Shown: positions 25,001 to 36,400 of the stretch, piece by piece
Layout: the number at the start of each line of letters is the position of its first letter
Numbering within the stretch: the stretch's first letter is position 1
Source of the DNA: Haliclystus octoradiatus
Lineage: Eukaryota; Cnidaria; Staurozoa; Stauromedusae; Haliclystidae
Assembly: GCA_916610825.1 (NCBI GenBank)
Contig: OU744447.1
Span: forward strand, 9,345,751 to 9,409,750
Reading direction: 5' to 3'
Length of the DNA stretch: 64,000 bases
Translations under genes and position numbers: made by a program
Notes under the pieces: model-generated
The model's input: the letters and a program-made list of their open reading frames with translations, nothing else
Told to the model about the DNA's origin: nothing
The model's database searches: none

Positions 25001-26153
25001 GCATGATGAATGCGATTATAAATTTATTCATTCAAAAGCAATGGAATGTGCTAGAAAACTTTATTCATCTCTAAGATTAAACTCATCTTTAGATTGCAAG
25101 TAAGTAGAAAATCATATTTGAAATAAAATTGTTTTCTTTTCATAAAACTGATGTACCATCTACTGTATCATCTACTGTACAAAACGAAATCTTGCTGAAA
25201 TTTTATCATTGTGATGTAATTCTTAAACCGTATTTTATCATTTTTATATAGGTAATATATATTTGTATCTTTTAGCTATATACGTAAATTACATTATTAT
25301 ACTTACCACTGTACTACATAATATTATTTATTACTAGCTCCATGTGAATTTATTTGAATTAAATCAGAAAATGAAAAGAGGCTTATACATTATTATTACT
25401 TATCAGGCCTTATCATATATCATATATGCCTCATAACTCGACTGTTAAGATTATAACATATGGGTTTAATTCTGGTCAATTTGAAATAATGCTATGTGAT
25501 TGAGATTAAATTTGTTGGTGCCAGTATGCCGTGACATGGGATGGCAAGCATTATTTGGAAAGGACAGATACAAGAAAATTAAGAATGTTTTACAGCTGAT
25601 TAGATGCAATTCTCCATGCATAACATTTTGTGCGTGTATCAATGACGTCACATGCCCATTGCTCGTGATTGGCTATCCAATATACATCTGTAAACATTAA
25701 TATTGTCCTTAAAGATAAAAATAAGGCGCGAGACACTTGAACTAATAGAAATGGATGTGTAACTATTATTTACCATTTTGTCAACAATTGACATAGTTTT
25801 ACATTATTTATTTTCTGCCAGATATCCACATTCTTACTATATTTGTCCTTCTTAAAAGCGTAATCAATTAGAAACTGTTTAATGACAGACGGTAATAATT
25901 CAAATTTATAAATGATGTTATATCTAGAGATATTAATATCTGAACGATCTACCGTCTGCAATGAAGGAAGTCCAAAGCAGGCCTACTTTCAAACGTCTCC
26001 TTGAGAAGCACTTACGTTCTTAATATACTTTACACTTACCACTCTTTCCTGTTATTTATACCTGTTTTTTTACTTAATGTCTGTTTTCCTGTCAACTTAG
26101 CTATGTATCAGTCCTTTGAAAAAAAGTTTGTATAAGTTAAAGGTTCTGAATAA

Positions 26154-26188
<35 letters not shown>

Positions 26189-27334
26189 TACTGTTTTGTT
26201 ACTTTCAAAGCTCTCAATTTATGGTATTGATCCCAGAATGCATTGCTGAAATTAATTCATCATGTAACCATACCGGTCAATCAAAATCAGCAATTAACCA
26301 TCTTGATTCATTTATATCAATTAACATGGCAAAGGTAAGATTATATTAGTTATCTTTACAAAAATGAGACAGTATTGAAATATCAGTTTCTGACAAAACC
26401 TGTTATAACGGCCACATTATATCTATTTTAATAATTACCTGTCTATAGCGGACAGTACCCAAATTAGGGTTCACTGCATAGCTAATAATATAACTTTCTT
26501 GTTTATCGTGTAGCAGTATTGCAGTTCGCACATCACACTATTACCGCCTCTGGTTACAAACTGTAGCATTGAATTTTTGATGGAATACGGAGCATGTCAT
26601 TCAGCATTTCAAAGCAAATTTTCAGCTAACAACCGAGACCCAGATTTATGCAAGTAAGTCCAAAAATCAAGGCCTAGCCTAGGAAATAGGGATATTTGAA
26701 TCAGTGACAGGCCTTAGTCAAAGTAAGATTATACGTTGTATAATTTTATGATGAAATTTTGTGACTTGAATTCTGTACTTGAATTCTGTACGGGAGCAGT
26801 TTAAATATATTGTCACAAGGCAGCAAGCCTATTTACATAGGTGGTTTCATCTAAGTAAGGTGGGCGTTTCCCACTCACTATATAGGTGAAAAGGATTGTG
26901 TTATCTACAGCTGTCTACAGTAAATAAAATAAATAAATAATAATAATGATAATAATAATTTAATGGAGTGAAGGAAGCATTCATTTTTAGTATTTGACTT
27001 AATTTTATTCTTATTATCGCTCTGCATCATATGATGTAATGTTTTTTTAAACTAATATTGTTAATTATCGACTAACAATGTTTTATATTATGTTAGGTAT
27101 TATGCTGAAGACACAGAATGTATAAAATCGGCAGCAGAGAACTTTTGTGATGCAAAACAATGGCATATTTACATATCAAAACATGGGACACTATTTCAAC
27201 ATGAAAACAATCCTTTCTGTGAACAAAATAAGCAAGATTTATCAAACAATCAACGCGGAGAGGCATCGACATTAAAAAGTGGGAGCATAATATTATTTTT
27301 GGTAACAATGACTTTGCAAATATGGCTAAGATGA
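22057..27334 (+). CDS. Secreted, probably GPI-anchored protein with two six-Cys modules
   Basis: Family not recognised. Exons: 22057-22117, 24967-25099, 26211-26334, 26514-26653, 27097-27334 (696 nt, 231 residues); all phases match. Residues 1 to about 25 form a signal peptide (KLMAIIFIMLTLFLALKIS). The C-terminus is a hydrophobic stretch (SIILFLVTMTLQIW) ending LR-stop after a small-residue region (GEASTLKSGS), typical of a GPI-attachment signal. Module 1 has C-x8-C-x11-C-x15-C-x10-C-x7-C; module 2 has C-x14-C-x10-C-x17-C-x8-C-x8-C. In both modules an intron of the same phase cuts right after the fourth Cys (TGC AA/gtaagt), so the modules arose by duplicating an exon pair. A thirteenth Cys follows. 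N-glycosylation sequons (NSS, NHT, NCS) fit a surface protein. Spacing resembles small helical Cys-rich ectodomains, but no named family can be given. Confidence 0.8.
22512..22956. mobile_element. 445-bp element with perfect 17-bp TIRs and 9-bp target duplication
   Basis: Ends are perfect inverted repeats (CCGGGGGGTAACTTCCA and its complement) flanked by a direct repeat CATCTAATC at 22503-22511 and 22957-22965. A 9-bp duplication suggests a Mutator- or Merlin-type non-autonomous element. The right part carries a LINE-like tail (aaggtttctgaataaatgat) followed by GAT-rich repeats. It lies in intron 1 of the Cys-rich gene and has no transposase. Confidence 0.75.
23583..23840. repeat. Simple repeats and an AAT-rich interspersed repeat
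   Basis: (AACAAT)-like repeats at about 23596-23616 and (AAT)n at 23733-23752, followed by a short inverted pair, tatagcgctatttct...aatagcgcttcac. It lies in intron 1 of the Cys-rich gene and is not coding. Confidence 0.45.
24595..24787. repeat. Near-perfect 193-bp palindrome (96-bp arms, 1-nt centre)
   Basis: Left arm 24595-24690 and right arm 24692-24787 are reverse complements with two mismatches; the centre is one C at 24691. Outer ends read tacat..ggatggtgactgagtcaaag. It lies in intron 1 of the Cys-rich gene, about 180 bp before exon 2. Related hairpins with a gagtcaaa core are at 60813-60896 and 60976-61070. Confidence 0.9.
25966..26186 (+). mobile_element. 3' end of a LINE with (GAT)n tail
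   Basis: 25978-26021 encodes RPTFKRLLEKHLRS-stop, the usual ending of CR1/L2-type LINE ORF2 proteins. It is followed by a 3' UTR (tgttttcctgtcaacttagc, cagtcctttgaaaaa, aaaggttctgaataa) and a (GAT)n tail at 26155-26186. The tail stops about 25 bp before the acceptor of exon 3 (26211). Similar 3' ends are at 17050-17130, 18560-18680 and 24360-24400. Confidence 0.7.
26390..26480. mobile_element. MITE family B fragment
   Basis: Reads caaaacctgttataacggcc...ctgtctatagcgg...ttcactgca. It is a short degenerate copy in the intron between exons 3 and 4 of the Cys-rich gene. Confidence 0.5.
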
Positions 27335-27388
27335 GAAATACAGTGATAGTTCAAAGCAAAGAAAGTTATGATAACAATTGAAACATGG

Positions 27389-27394
27389 TTTATT
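27389..27394 (-). terminator. Polyadenylation signal of PRKCSH
   Basis: AATAAA on the minus strand, about 48 nt after the PRKCSH stop. It lies between the two convergent stop codons. The nearest plus-strand AATAAA for the Cys-rich gene is near 27817, inside PRKCSH, so the two 3' UTRs probably overlap. Confidence 0.5.
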
Positions 27395-27441
27395 GGTTAC
27401 TAAGCTAGTAAGCAGTGAAAGTATTCTAAAGTAATGGAGTG

Positions 27442-30400
27442 TTAAAGTTCTTCATGGACACGATGCATATCTTCATGACAAAGAGATGGTGTTGTAAACC
27501 TCATAAGATATTCACATTTGTTAGGTTCGTCAACAGAAATTATCTGATTTGAAGTACCACACATCAAGATTACCTAACAACAGAAAAATTAATTCAATGT
27601 TTATTATTCAATCACAATAGAGACATCAAACTTTGACTTTAAACTATAAAAATCAAAATGTTTGAAAATGTTATCAAGCAACAAAATGTTTCTTGACATC
27701 TTTTGAATAATTTAAATTTTGAATAGTTTCAAGCTATTAATTAAAGTGAATGTCACACTTGGTATATGGTCCAAATATCAATCTGTTTTTCATAACATCT
27801 TGAAACATTCTTATTTAATAAATGGGTTTTAAATAGACTATTATGATGTCATGTTGGAAGTGTAAAGTGGAGTGACATTCGCAACATTAAAATTTGAAAA
27901 ATAATGATAGAAATTATGCAAGAACCTGCTTTACTTGTAGAAACAAAATTCTATTACATCAAAACTGTACATGTGTTCAGTATAGCTGAAAAATTATTTC
28001 TATTATATTTAAGAAATGTTTGCATCAAGAAACCAGCTAAATTAAAGTCCAATCATAATTTGACAGATAAATTGGAATTAGTAAATGATTGATCACATAG
28101 TAATATTAATAACCTCGTCATTCCCTACCTTGACTGATCTGTTGGGTCCATTCCAACAGTTTTGGCCATCTTTGTAATACATTTCTGTGTATTTGTTGGG
28201 GACACCTTTCCAACCATCCCAAACTCTATAACCAAACAAAGAATGTTTTAACGAATTTTATACAATTTCATTTAGAATAACTAAATGTTTTGTAAATGTT
28301 TTTAACTCAATTCAAGTTTAACAGTTTTTGTAAGCCATATATACTATAGCATGGTGGGTATGGCCAAAATTAACCCGATTTGTATCATGTATAAGACAAT
28401 CAAAAACAAAAAATAATAAATTCCTGAATAAGATTGGTCAATAACTTTATCTCACAAATTTCCACATTCCCAATTCTGAAAGCGCGAGTTGACGTTTGAA
28501 TTCTTCTGTGAAAACAGTTCATGAACGTTGAATGGCCCAATTTTCATGAACTGTTCCTGAAAACATCCATGAAAGAAGGCCATTTAACAACCATAAACTG
28601 TTCAGAAGGCGTCTATGAACAGTTTATGAAAACATCCATGAAAAGAGGCCATTTAACGATCATGAACTGTTCAGAAGTCGTCTATGAACAGTTTATGAAA
28701 ACATCCATGAAAAGAGGCCATTTAACGACCATAAACTGTTCAGAAGGCGTCTATGAACAGTTTATGAAAATATCCATGAAAAGAGGCCATTTAACGACCA
28801 TAAACTGTTCAGAAGGCGTCTAGGAACAGTTTATGAAAACATCCATGAAAAGAGGCCATTTAACGATCATGAACTGTTCAGAAGGCGTCTATGAACAGTT
28901 TATGAAAACATCCATGAAAAGAGGCCATTTAACGATCATGAACTGTTCAGAAGGCGTCTATGAGCAGTTTATGAAAACATCCATGAAAAGAGGCCATTTA
29001 ACGATCATGAACTGTTCAGAAGGCTTCTATGAACAGTTTATGAAAACATCCATGAAAAGAGGCCATTTAACGACCATAAACTGTTCAGAAGGCGTCTATG
29101 AACAGTTTATGAAAACATCCATGAAAAGAGGCCATTTAACGACCATAAACTGTTCAGAAGGCGTCTATGAACAGTTTATGAAACATCCATGAAAAGAGGC
29201 TATTTAACGATCAGGAACTGTTCAGAAGGCGTCTATGAACAGTTTATGAAAACATCCATGAAAAGAGGCCATTTAACGATCATGAACTGTCCAGAAGGCG
29301 TCTATGAACAGTTTATGAAAACATCCATGAAAAGAGGCCATTTAACGACCATAAACTGTTCAGAAGGCGTCTATGAACAGTTTATGAAAACATCCATGAA
29401 AAGAGGCCATTTAACGACCATAAACTGTTCAGAAGGCGTCTATGAACAGTTTATGAAAACATCCATGAAAAGAGGCCATTTATCGATCATGAACTGTTCA
29501 GAAGGCGTCTATGAACAGTTTATGAAAACATCCATGAAAAGAGGCCATTTAACGACCATAAACTGTCCAGAAGGCGTCTATGAACAGTTTATGAAAACAT
29601 CCACAAAAAGAGGCCATTTAACGATCATGAACTGTTCAGAAGGCGTCTATGAACAGTTTATGAAAACATCCATGAAAAGAGGCCATTTAACGATCATGAA
29701 CTGTTCAGAAGGCGTCTATGAACAGTTTATGAAAACATCCATGAAAAGAGGCCATTTAACGATCATGAACTGTTCAGGTGTCTATGAACAGTTTATGAAA
29801 ACATCCATGAAAAGAGGCCATTTAACGATCATGAACTGTTCAGAAGGCGTCTATGAACAGTTTATGAAAACATCCAGGAAAAGAGGCCATTTAACGATCA
29901 TGAACTGTTCAGAAGGCGTCTATGAACAGTATATGAAAACATCCATGAAAAGAGGCCATTTAACGACCATAAACTGTTCAGAAGGCGTCTATGAACAGTT
30001 ATGAAAACATCCATGAAAAGAGGCCATTTAACGATCATGAACTGTTCAGAAGGCGTCTATGAACAGTTTATGAAAACATCCATGAAAAGAGGCCATTTAA
30101 CAATCAGGAACTGTTCAGAAGGCGTCTATGAACAGTTTATGAAAACATCCATGAAAAGAGGCCATTTAACGATCATGAACTGTCCAGAAGGCGTCTATGA
30201 ACAGTTTATGAAAACATTCATGAAAAGAGGCCATTTAACGATCATGAACTGTTCAGAAGGCGTCTATGAACAGTTTATGAAAACATCCATGAAAAGAGGC
30301 CATTTAACGACCATAAACTGTTCAGAAGGCGTCTATGAACAGTTTATGAAAACATCCATGAAAAGAGGCCATTTAACGATCATGGCGTCTATGAACAGTT

Positions 30401-33400
30401 TATGAATGTTTGTAAAGTTCATAACATTTCCTTTGTACGCGATTTTTCATCACAAACCCCCCCATTGAAAACAGAAAGCGTTTCACAAGTGATTAATAAA
30501 TGGGTCATTTCCATTCCATTAATAAATTTGGATTATTTTATATTTACCCTAAGTTAGTTGATGATCCTCCTGATTTTGATTCTTGAGTTGACTTGTCAAA
30601 TGGACATAACTTGTAAATATATCTTCAAAACAAAAACAAAATATACTCAATTAATCCTGAATTAATGAATATCTAATCAATAATAAGATGTAAATAGTGT
30701 AAATTCTAAAATGGATAATCAAATAAAACAAAATTCAAAATTTTATTGAAATGTTGATTCTGACACCTATGAAGATAATATACTTACTCTCTGTCAGTGA
30801 ATTCGTAGCATTCACCATGCATAGGATAAAATTCTTCATGATCACCAAAATCATATCCTAGAAGTTTCTCAACATCCCTGAAATAATCAAATAGACAATG
30901 TTAACTGCTAGCATTTAGTAGGGTAGGGTTGCTCCATTTCAACAGCCATTCAAACATTTTCTGTCCAAAAGAAGTGTAGCAACTTGAACTTGATTATTGG
31001 GCCCCCTTTCCAAATTAAAAATCTGGAAAATCCTATTTCTCGATTATTGTTGGTGTATGCAAGTAAAATTACCAGATGATTATCTAAAAAATTGTAAACA
31101 ATATATGAAGCATTCACTCAGCAAGGACAATTTTTGTGGAAATTGAGAATCAGATATTAAATAGAAAGTAACACAGATTAACTTGATTGTCACTTGGTGC
31201 AGTGATACAACACAAGACTGAATTCTATAGTTTAATCCTCCTGTACTGCTCATTGATGTTCTAATTGATTTTTACATAAAGCAAAGGCTGAGCTGATTTG
31301 AGATTGGAGATTTGAGTCACAGTCCATATGATCTAAAGTTTGGATGCTTTGTCGTCTGAGTTAAGCCCTCTCCTATTAACAAAATCGATAATATTTGAAA
31401 AAAGACAAAAGACGCTTTGGACATACTTCATTTCCCTCTCTATATCGTCATGTTTCTTTTGTGCATCATCAAATTGACGCCTTGCTTCGTCAGCAGCTGG
31501 AATACAAATAAGGATTATATAATTTTCAGAAAAACGGCAAAATAAAATAGGTACGTTTGACAACCTTGAGCAATCTATTGATAAGTATATTGAAGACTCT
31601 GATAATTTCAAACGTCAATCAGATCATGCAAAATTTTATTGTAATAAAAAATATTTCATTGCCAAAGAAAACTATACGTTCTTATTTATAAACCAAATAT
31701 ACCACAGGACCGGTGTACCGACTCATATTTTGTTAATCTTTTCTCTTGTCTCATTAAGTAAGTTTGTTGAGCGTTGACTTTTTTAACAATATCTTTGGTT
31801 TGTGTTATGTTTGCTTACTTACTTGAAATCAATTGCTTTGTCTCATCATCATATTCTGGCATAGTATTATCCTCATTGCTGTCTGTAGGCATTAAAAAAT
31901 CTTCTTCATTATAATAATATTCTATTTTCAGTTAACTAAATGATAATTGATATTCACCACAGTAAGCCCTGGTGCCTGTTTATTGGGGGACATCACACAT
32001 TTATAGAAATACAAACATGTGTGCACTGACGACTTGAAAAAGTAAAATGAAAAGTAACAGGTAATATGTTACTAATTTTCTAGAGAATAAGCCTACTATC
32101 AAAATCTAATATACTGTGTAACCCGCTTTAAGTACAATTCAAATACTATAAATATTTGTGGCCAATTACCTATTAAACAACTTTGTATAAGTGCAAATTC
32201 CGATACATACCATGAAAGTCACACCTTGGGTTACATTCTGCCACAAACAAATATCATTTTTTGTACAGTATACAGTTGAAAAGGTTTGTAGACATCACCT
32301 TATATATAACAGATTACTATTGATAGTGTACCAATTCAACTGATGTCCCTGGTAAAATTTGTTATCCTTTTCCTTACAAATAATAGGCTATAACGGCACA
32401 TTGCTTATAACATGCATTTTTCAAGTTCTCCAGGTGTGCCGATATTGACAGTTTTCCCTGTATAATCAATTATTAATACAGTCAAACTTGCTTAATATCC
32501 CCCCTCTGGTACATATGAAAACCCGAACATTAGGCAAGGTGGGATACAAAGCGAAGTAGGACTACGAGAGTTTTTATGCAGAATGGAGTATAGAATCAGT
32601 TTCATGTGGGGATATTAAGGAAGGTGGGATATTTAAAAAGGGGATATTAACCGAGCTTTACTGTAATAGACTCAAATCTGTTATAGCGGTCATCTATATA
32701 TACAGCGACTACCTGTATATAGTGGTCACTCTCTATTTGTCTAAAATAGTGTTTTCTATTGTATCAACCTTGTACGGTATATGAAAGTCACCTGAATGTA
32801 GTGGTCAACTCATCCACCTCTTATTGCTGGCTGTTATACACAGGTTTCACTGTACCTGTATTTTCCGGTTGTGGTTCTGCGCCGCCATCAGCTCCACCGT
32901 TTTCATTATCATCATCATCAACATCATTACCATCAACCTCTGGGACAGTCTCAGGTGGTGGAAGATCAACGGGTGGCTCAAGTGGAAGTTCATCCCCTTC
33001 TGTTGGTTGAGGCTCTTCTGGGGTTGGTGGCAGATCAGGTTGTGGAGCCTATATTAATACAGCAAAACTTGATATAGTGACTATTTTTTATGGCAATATC
33101 CCAATTTACCAAGCATTGTAATTGTAAACCAGTTTTATAAGTAGCAGTATGTGAAATATAGGAACACAGAATGAATCAGACTAGAAGGCTTCAATATTTG
33201 CAGTCAATATCTTCTTACTTCAAAAGTAGAAACATAGGGTGAAAAAAATCAAGGAATCTAAATTCATTTTTAAAATTGACCAAAATAGGTCTTGAAAGTC
33301 ATAAAAGTATATCAGAAATATGTTTGCAAGTTGATCACCGGTTTGCATGGAGCAGATTAAATGTTCGTCAAGCTGTTCTTGAGATATGGATCATCGTCAT

Positions 33401-36400
33401 CACCATGATGATGTGACCAACCTTGCTTGGTGAAGTGAATATGAATATTGAATTGAAAAACCTACAGAAGACCTCTATCTCTAGCAACATATGACATAGC
33501 AGTTATCACATTTTCATTGAAAACTCAAAGAATTCAGAAGGCCGGCATTTTGAAAGTTGATTTGATCAGTAATCAATTATGTAGTACTGTAATGTCAATT
33601 TTCAAAGTAATAAAATTATAATTAGTCTTTCTCATAGTTTTTTGAGATCAAAACTAGCATTCTTAAACTCCGGTTAAATTAGAAGATTCTAGATGTCCTT
33701 ACCTCTCTGCCTTTTGGAGCATACAAAGATGACAATTGGAACCAGGCCTCTGTAAAATCCTGTAAGTTAGCTTGAGTTTTCTCACCAAAATAATCCTAAA
33801 ATGAAATTTGAAAATATTACTACTTTTATATCAGTATAGTAGTGTAACTCGCTTAATATAATTAAGTTTTCAGAAACAATCTCTGTGAAACTCAATTATT
33901 TCACTCTGGGTAATAATTTCCTTTGGACCATTCCATCCGCCATCCTTAGATGGGACTCATTTGATGTTTTTAGATAAAATCAAGGTTGAGTTGACCTTTG
34001 TGGGATTTGAACCACAGCCAATCAGATATGATCAGATCTGAAGTTCGGTTGCTCTGCCATCTGAGCTTAGGCTAGAGCTAATCCTCCCATGGACAGGTAG
34101 CCGTATATAGAGGAGGTTGTTATGTTGTTTTACTTGGTTCTTGTTTGGGGAATTGACACGCATCAACAGTGTTTCTGGCCAAAGGTTTAACATCTTGAAA
34201 TAGTAAAGCATTGTGGGATTCCCAGTGTTGTCAGACTGGACATTTAACTAGACGTTGCATTGATAGACATTTAACTTTCTGCTTTTATGGTTCATTTAGT
34301 TTTGCAAGAGTTTTACAAATAAATTCTTATTTTAACATATTGAAATAGAAGACTAGAAAAAAAAGAGACATAAATTTACAGCGTTTCATAATTTCAATAT
34401 AGCGTCTTAACTTGATTGTTGGTTAATGTTTTGTGAAATTAGTTAGCATTTCAAATTTTAAAATGACTGTTATTATTTGGTGTGTTAATGGATGTAAGAT
34501 GAATTACGTTATTTGCAAACCTATGAAGTTTTCCTGTCCTTTCTTCATTCCAGAGAGGCATCAAAACATCCTAGCAAAATTTTAGCTTCGGAACTGTAAA
34601 TTTTCAAAATTAGCATCGATTATACAACCAAAAATATTTTCTGGCTTTAATTTTTCAATCTTTATTCACAGTATCCATGTTCGATCTTAATACTCTTAAT
34701 GTAAATGAGAGAAACGCATCTAATTGCAAGCTATTGATTGCTAGATGAGTGTTTTGGAATTAAAAATCGCAAGGCAATCATGTCCACCGTGCCCCGGTAC
34801 TTTAATTTTCGATAATGAAAATGCGCAAGATTTTGTGGAAGTTGTCTATTAGACTGAGCGCCATTACCAAAGCTGTAAATCCTGTTTTCAAACCCTCCGC
34901 TCGAATCAGCAGCAATGAGTATGGTATGTTGAGATTTCAGAATTTCATTCAATTTTAATCATCATTGGTTACAAAAAGCCAATCAAATATTTTTGAAGAA
35001 TTCAGAATAATAATATGACACCAAGAATATAAGATAAAAAAATAAGCTCTCCATTTTAACTCTCTTACCTTAGAAGATGTTATTAGAAAGATAATGAAAT
35101 ATTATAAATTATGTTTCTTTTATTGCTGTATTTTATTTCAAAGTTAAAGAGTCATACCTTAAATTCAACATCATTAACATCCTTTGATAGGAAATTGTTT
35201 GACTTAACTTCATCATAATCAACATTCCCGTCTTTATTTTCATCCATTAATGTGAATGCTTCTTCTGCTTGCACCCTGTTCATCTCTGCTTCGCGTAAAG
35301 TTTTCTCCTCTGTAAAAACGTTATTACGCTATTACTTAATACTCAGACTAGCATGTCTGCATCGGATTGGATTATGTACTAGTAATCCAATTGTTCCAAA
35401 CATTTCACGATCCGAATCTGATCCAATCCGAATGAGAATAATCCGGAAAAAAATCCAAAAATTTGGGATTCAGATTGTTTTAATCCAATCTGATCTGACC
35501 AAATTTGAATTTGATTAATCAACATTTTACAGGAATAAATACACAAAGTTTTGAATCTAAAAACTGTAATTTCTTAAATATAATTGCATAGTAAATGATC
35601 AAATGGTAATAAATCAAGGCAGAAAAGCAATTTTATTCATTCATTTCACTAAAAAAGAGTAATTTTCAGATAAATAATTAATACTTTTGAAGAAATCCGA
35701 AATCTGATCCGATCCGAAATTGATTACAAGAAAATTGATCCGATCCGACGATAAAAATCCAATCCGAATTTGCCAAAGACCCAATTCGCAGATCTCAAGC
35801 TAAGACAATCAGTAATTCATATTCTTTAAATCTTAACATAATTGTAGTAAAACCTATTTATTTTGATCTCTTGAAGTTGGACCTCAAGAAGATTGATAAT
35901 TAATTAAAAAAATTGAAGGATGAGGTTGTGGTGGATATTTACAAAAACATAAAACAGCAAAGATTTTTTTATCAAAAAGTTGAAGACTAAAGTGTATATC
36001 TCAGATGTTGGGAGGTTGGTTCTATAGATAGAGAATAATTTCTATTCATACATATTCTCCTATATACATACATATACATATTCCATAATGGACTACACTC
36101 ATTGCTAGTTCATACATATTCTCCTTGTGTTTTCACTTACAGCAACCATTTCCCCTATTAAAAATGCAGTCAAACTCAAAATCATGGTTGTGTCTCCTTC
36201 TTTTTTAATTTACTAGCAACCTTTCTATTTCCATAACATATACACCAAAAAGCACAACAAATTTTAATAAATTTGTCTTTAACAAAGAAATGGCCACCTT
36301 AGCGCTAGGTCTTAGCGAAATGGTGCGTGATTCCTAAATGTTGATCTAAAACATTGATTTACAAATCATACCTTGCCATTGCTTCTCGTGTTTTTCTTTT

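Noticed and set aside
28521..30405. Long plus-strand open frames encoding a 23-residue tandem repeat ([23 protein letters not shown])
   Set aside because: They are the minisatellite read in a frame that stays open because the unit is 69 bp. Single-base deletions and a stop break the frame, and it lies antisense in a PRKCSH intron.
33955..34080. Functional tRNA gene (A and B boxes present)
   Set aside because: The boxes are present, but no cloverleaf with a proper acceptor and anticodon stem could be drawn, and related copies occur. Called a SINE.
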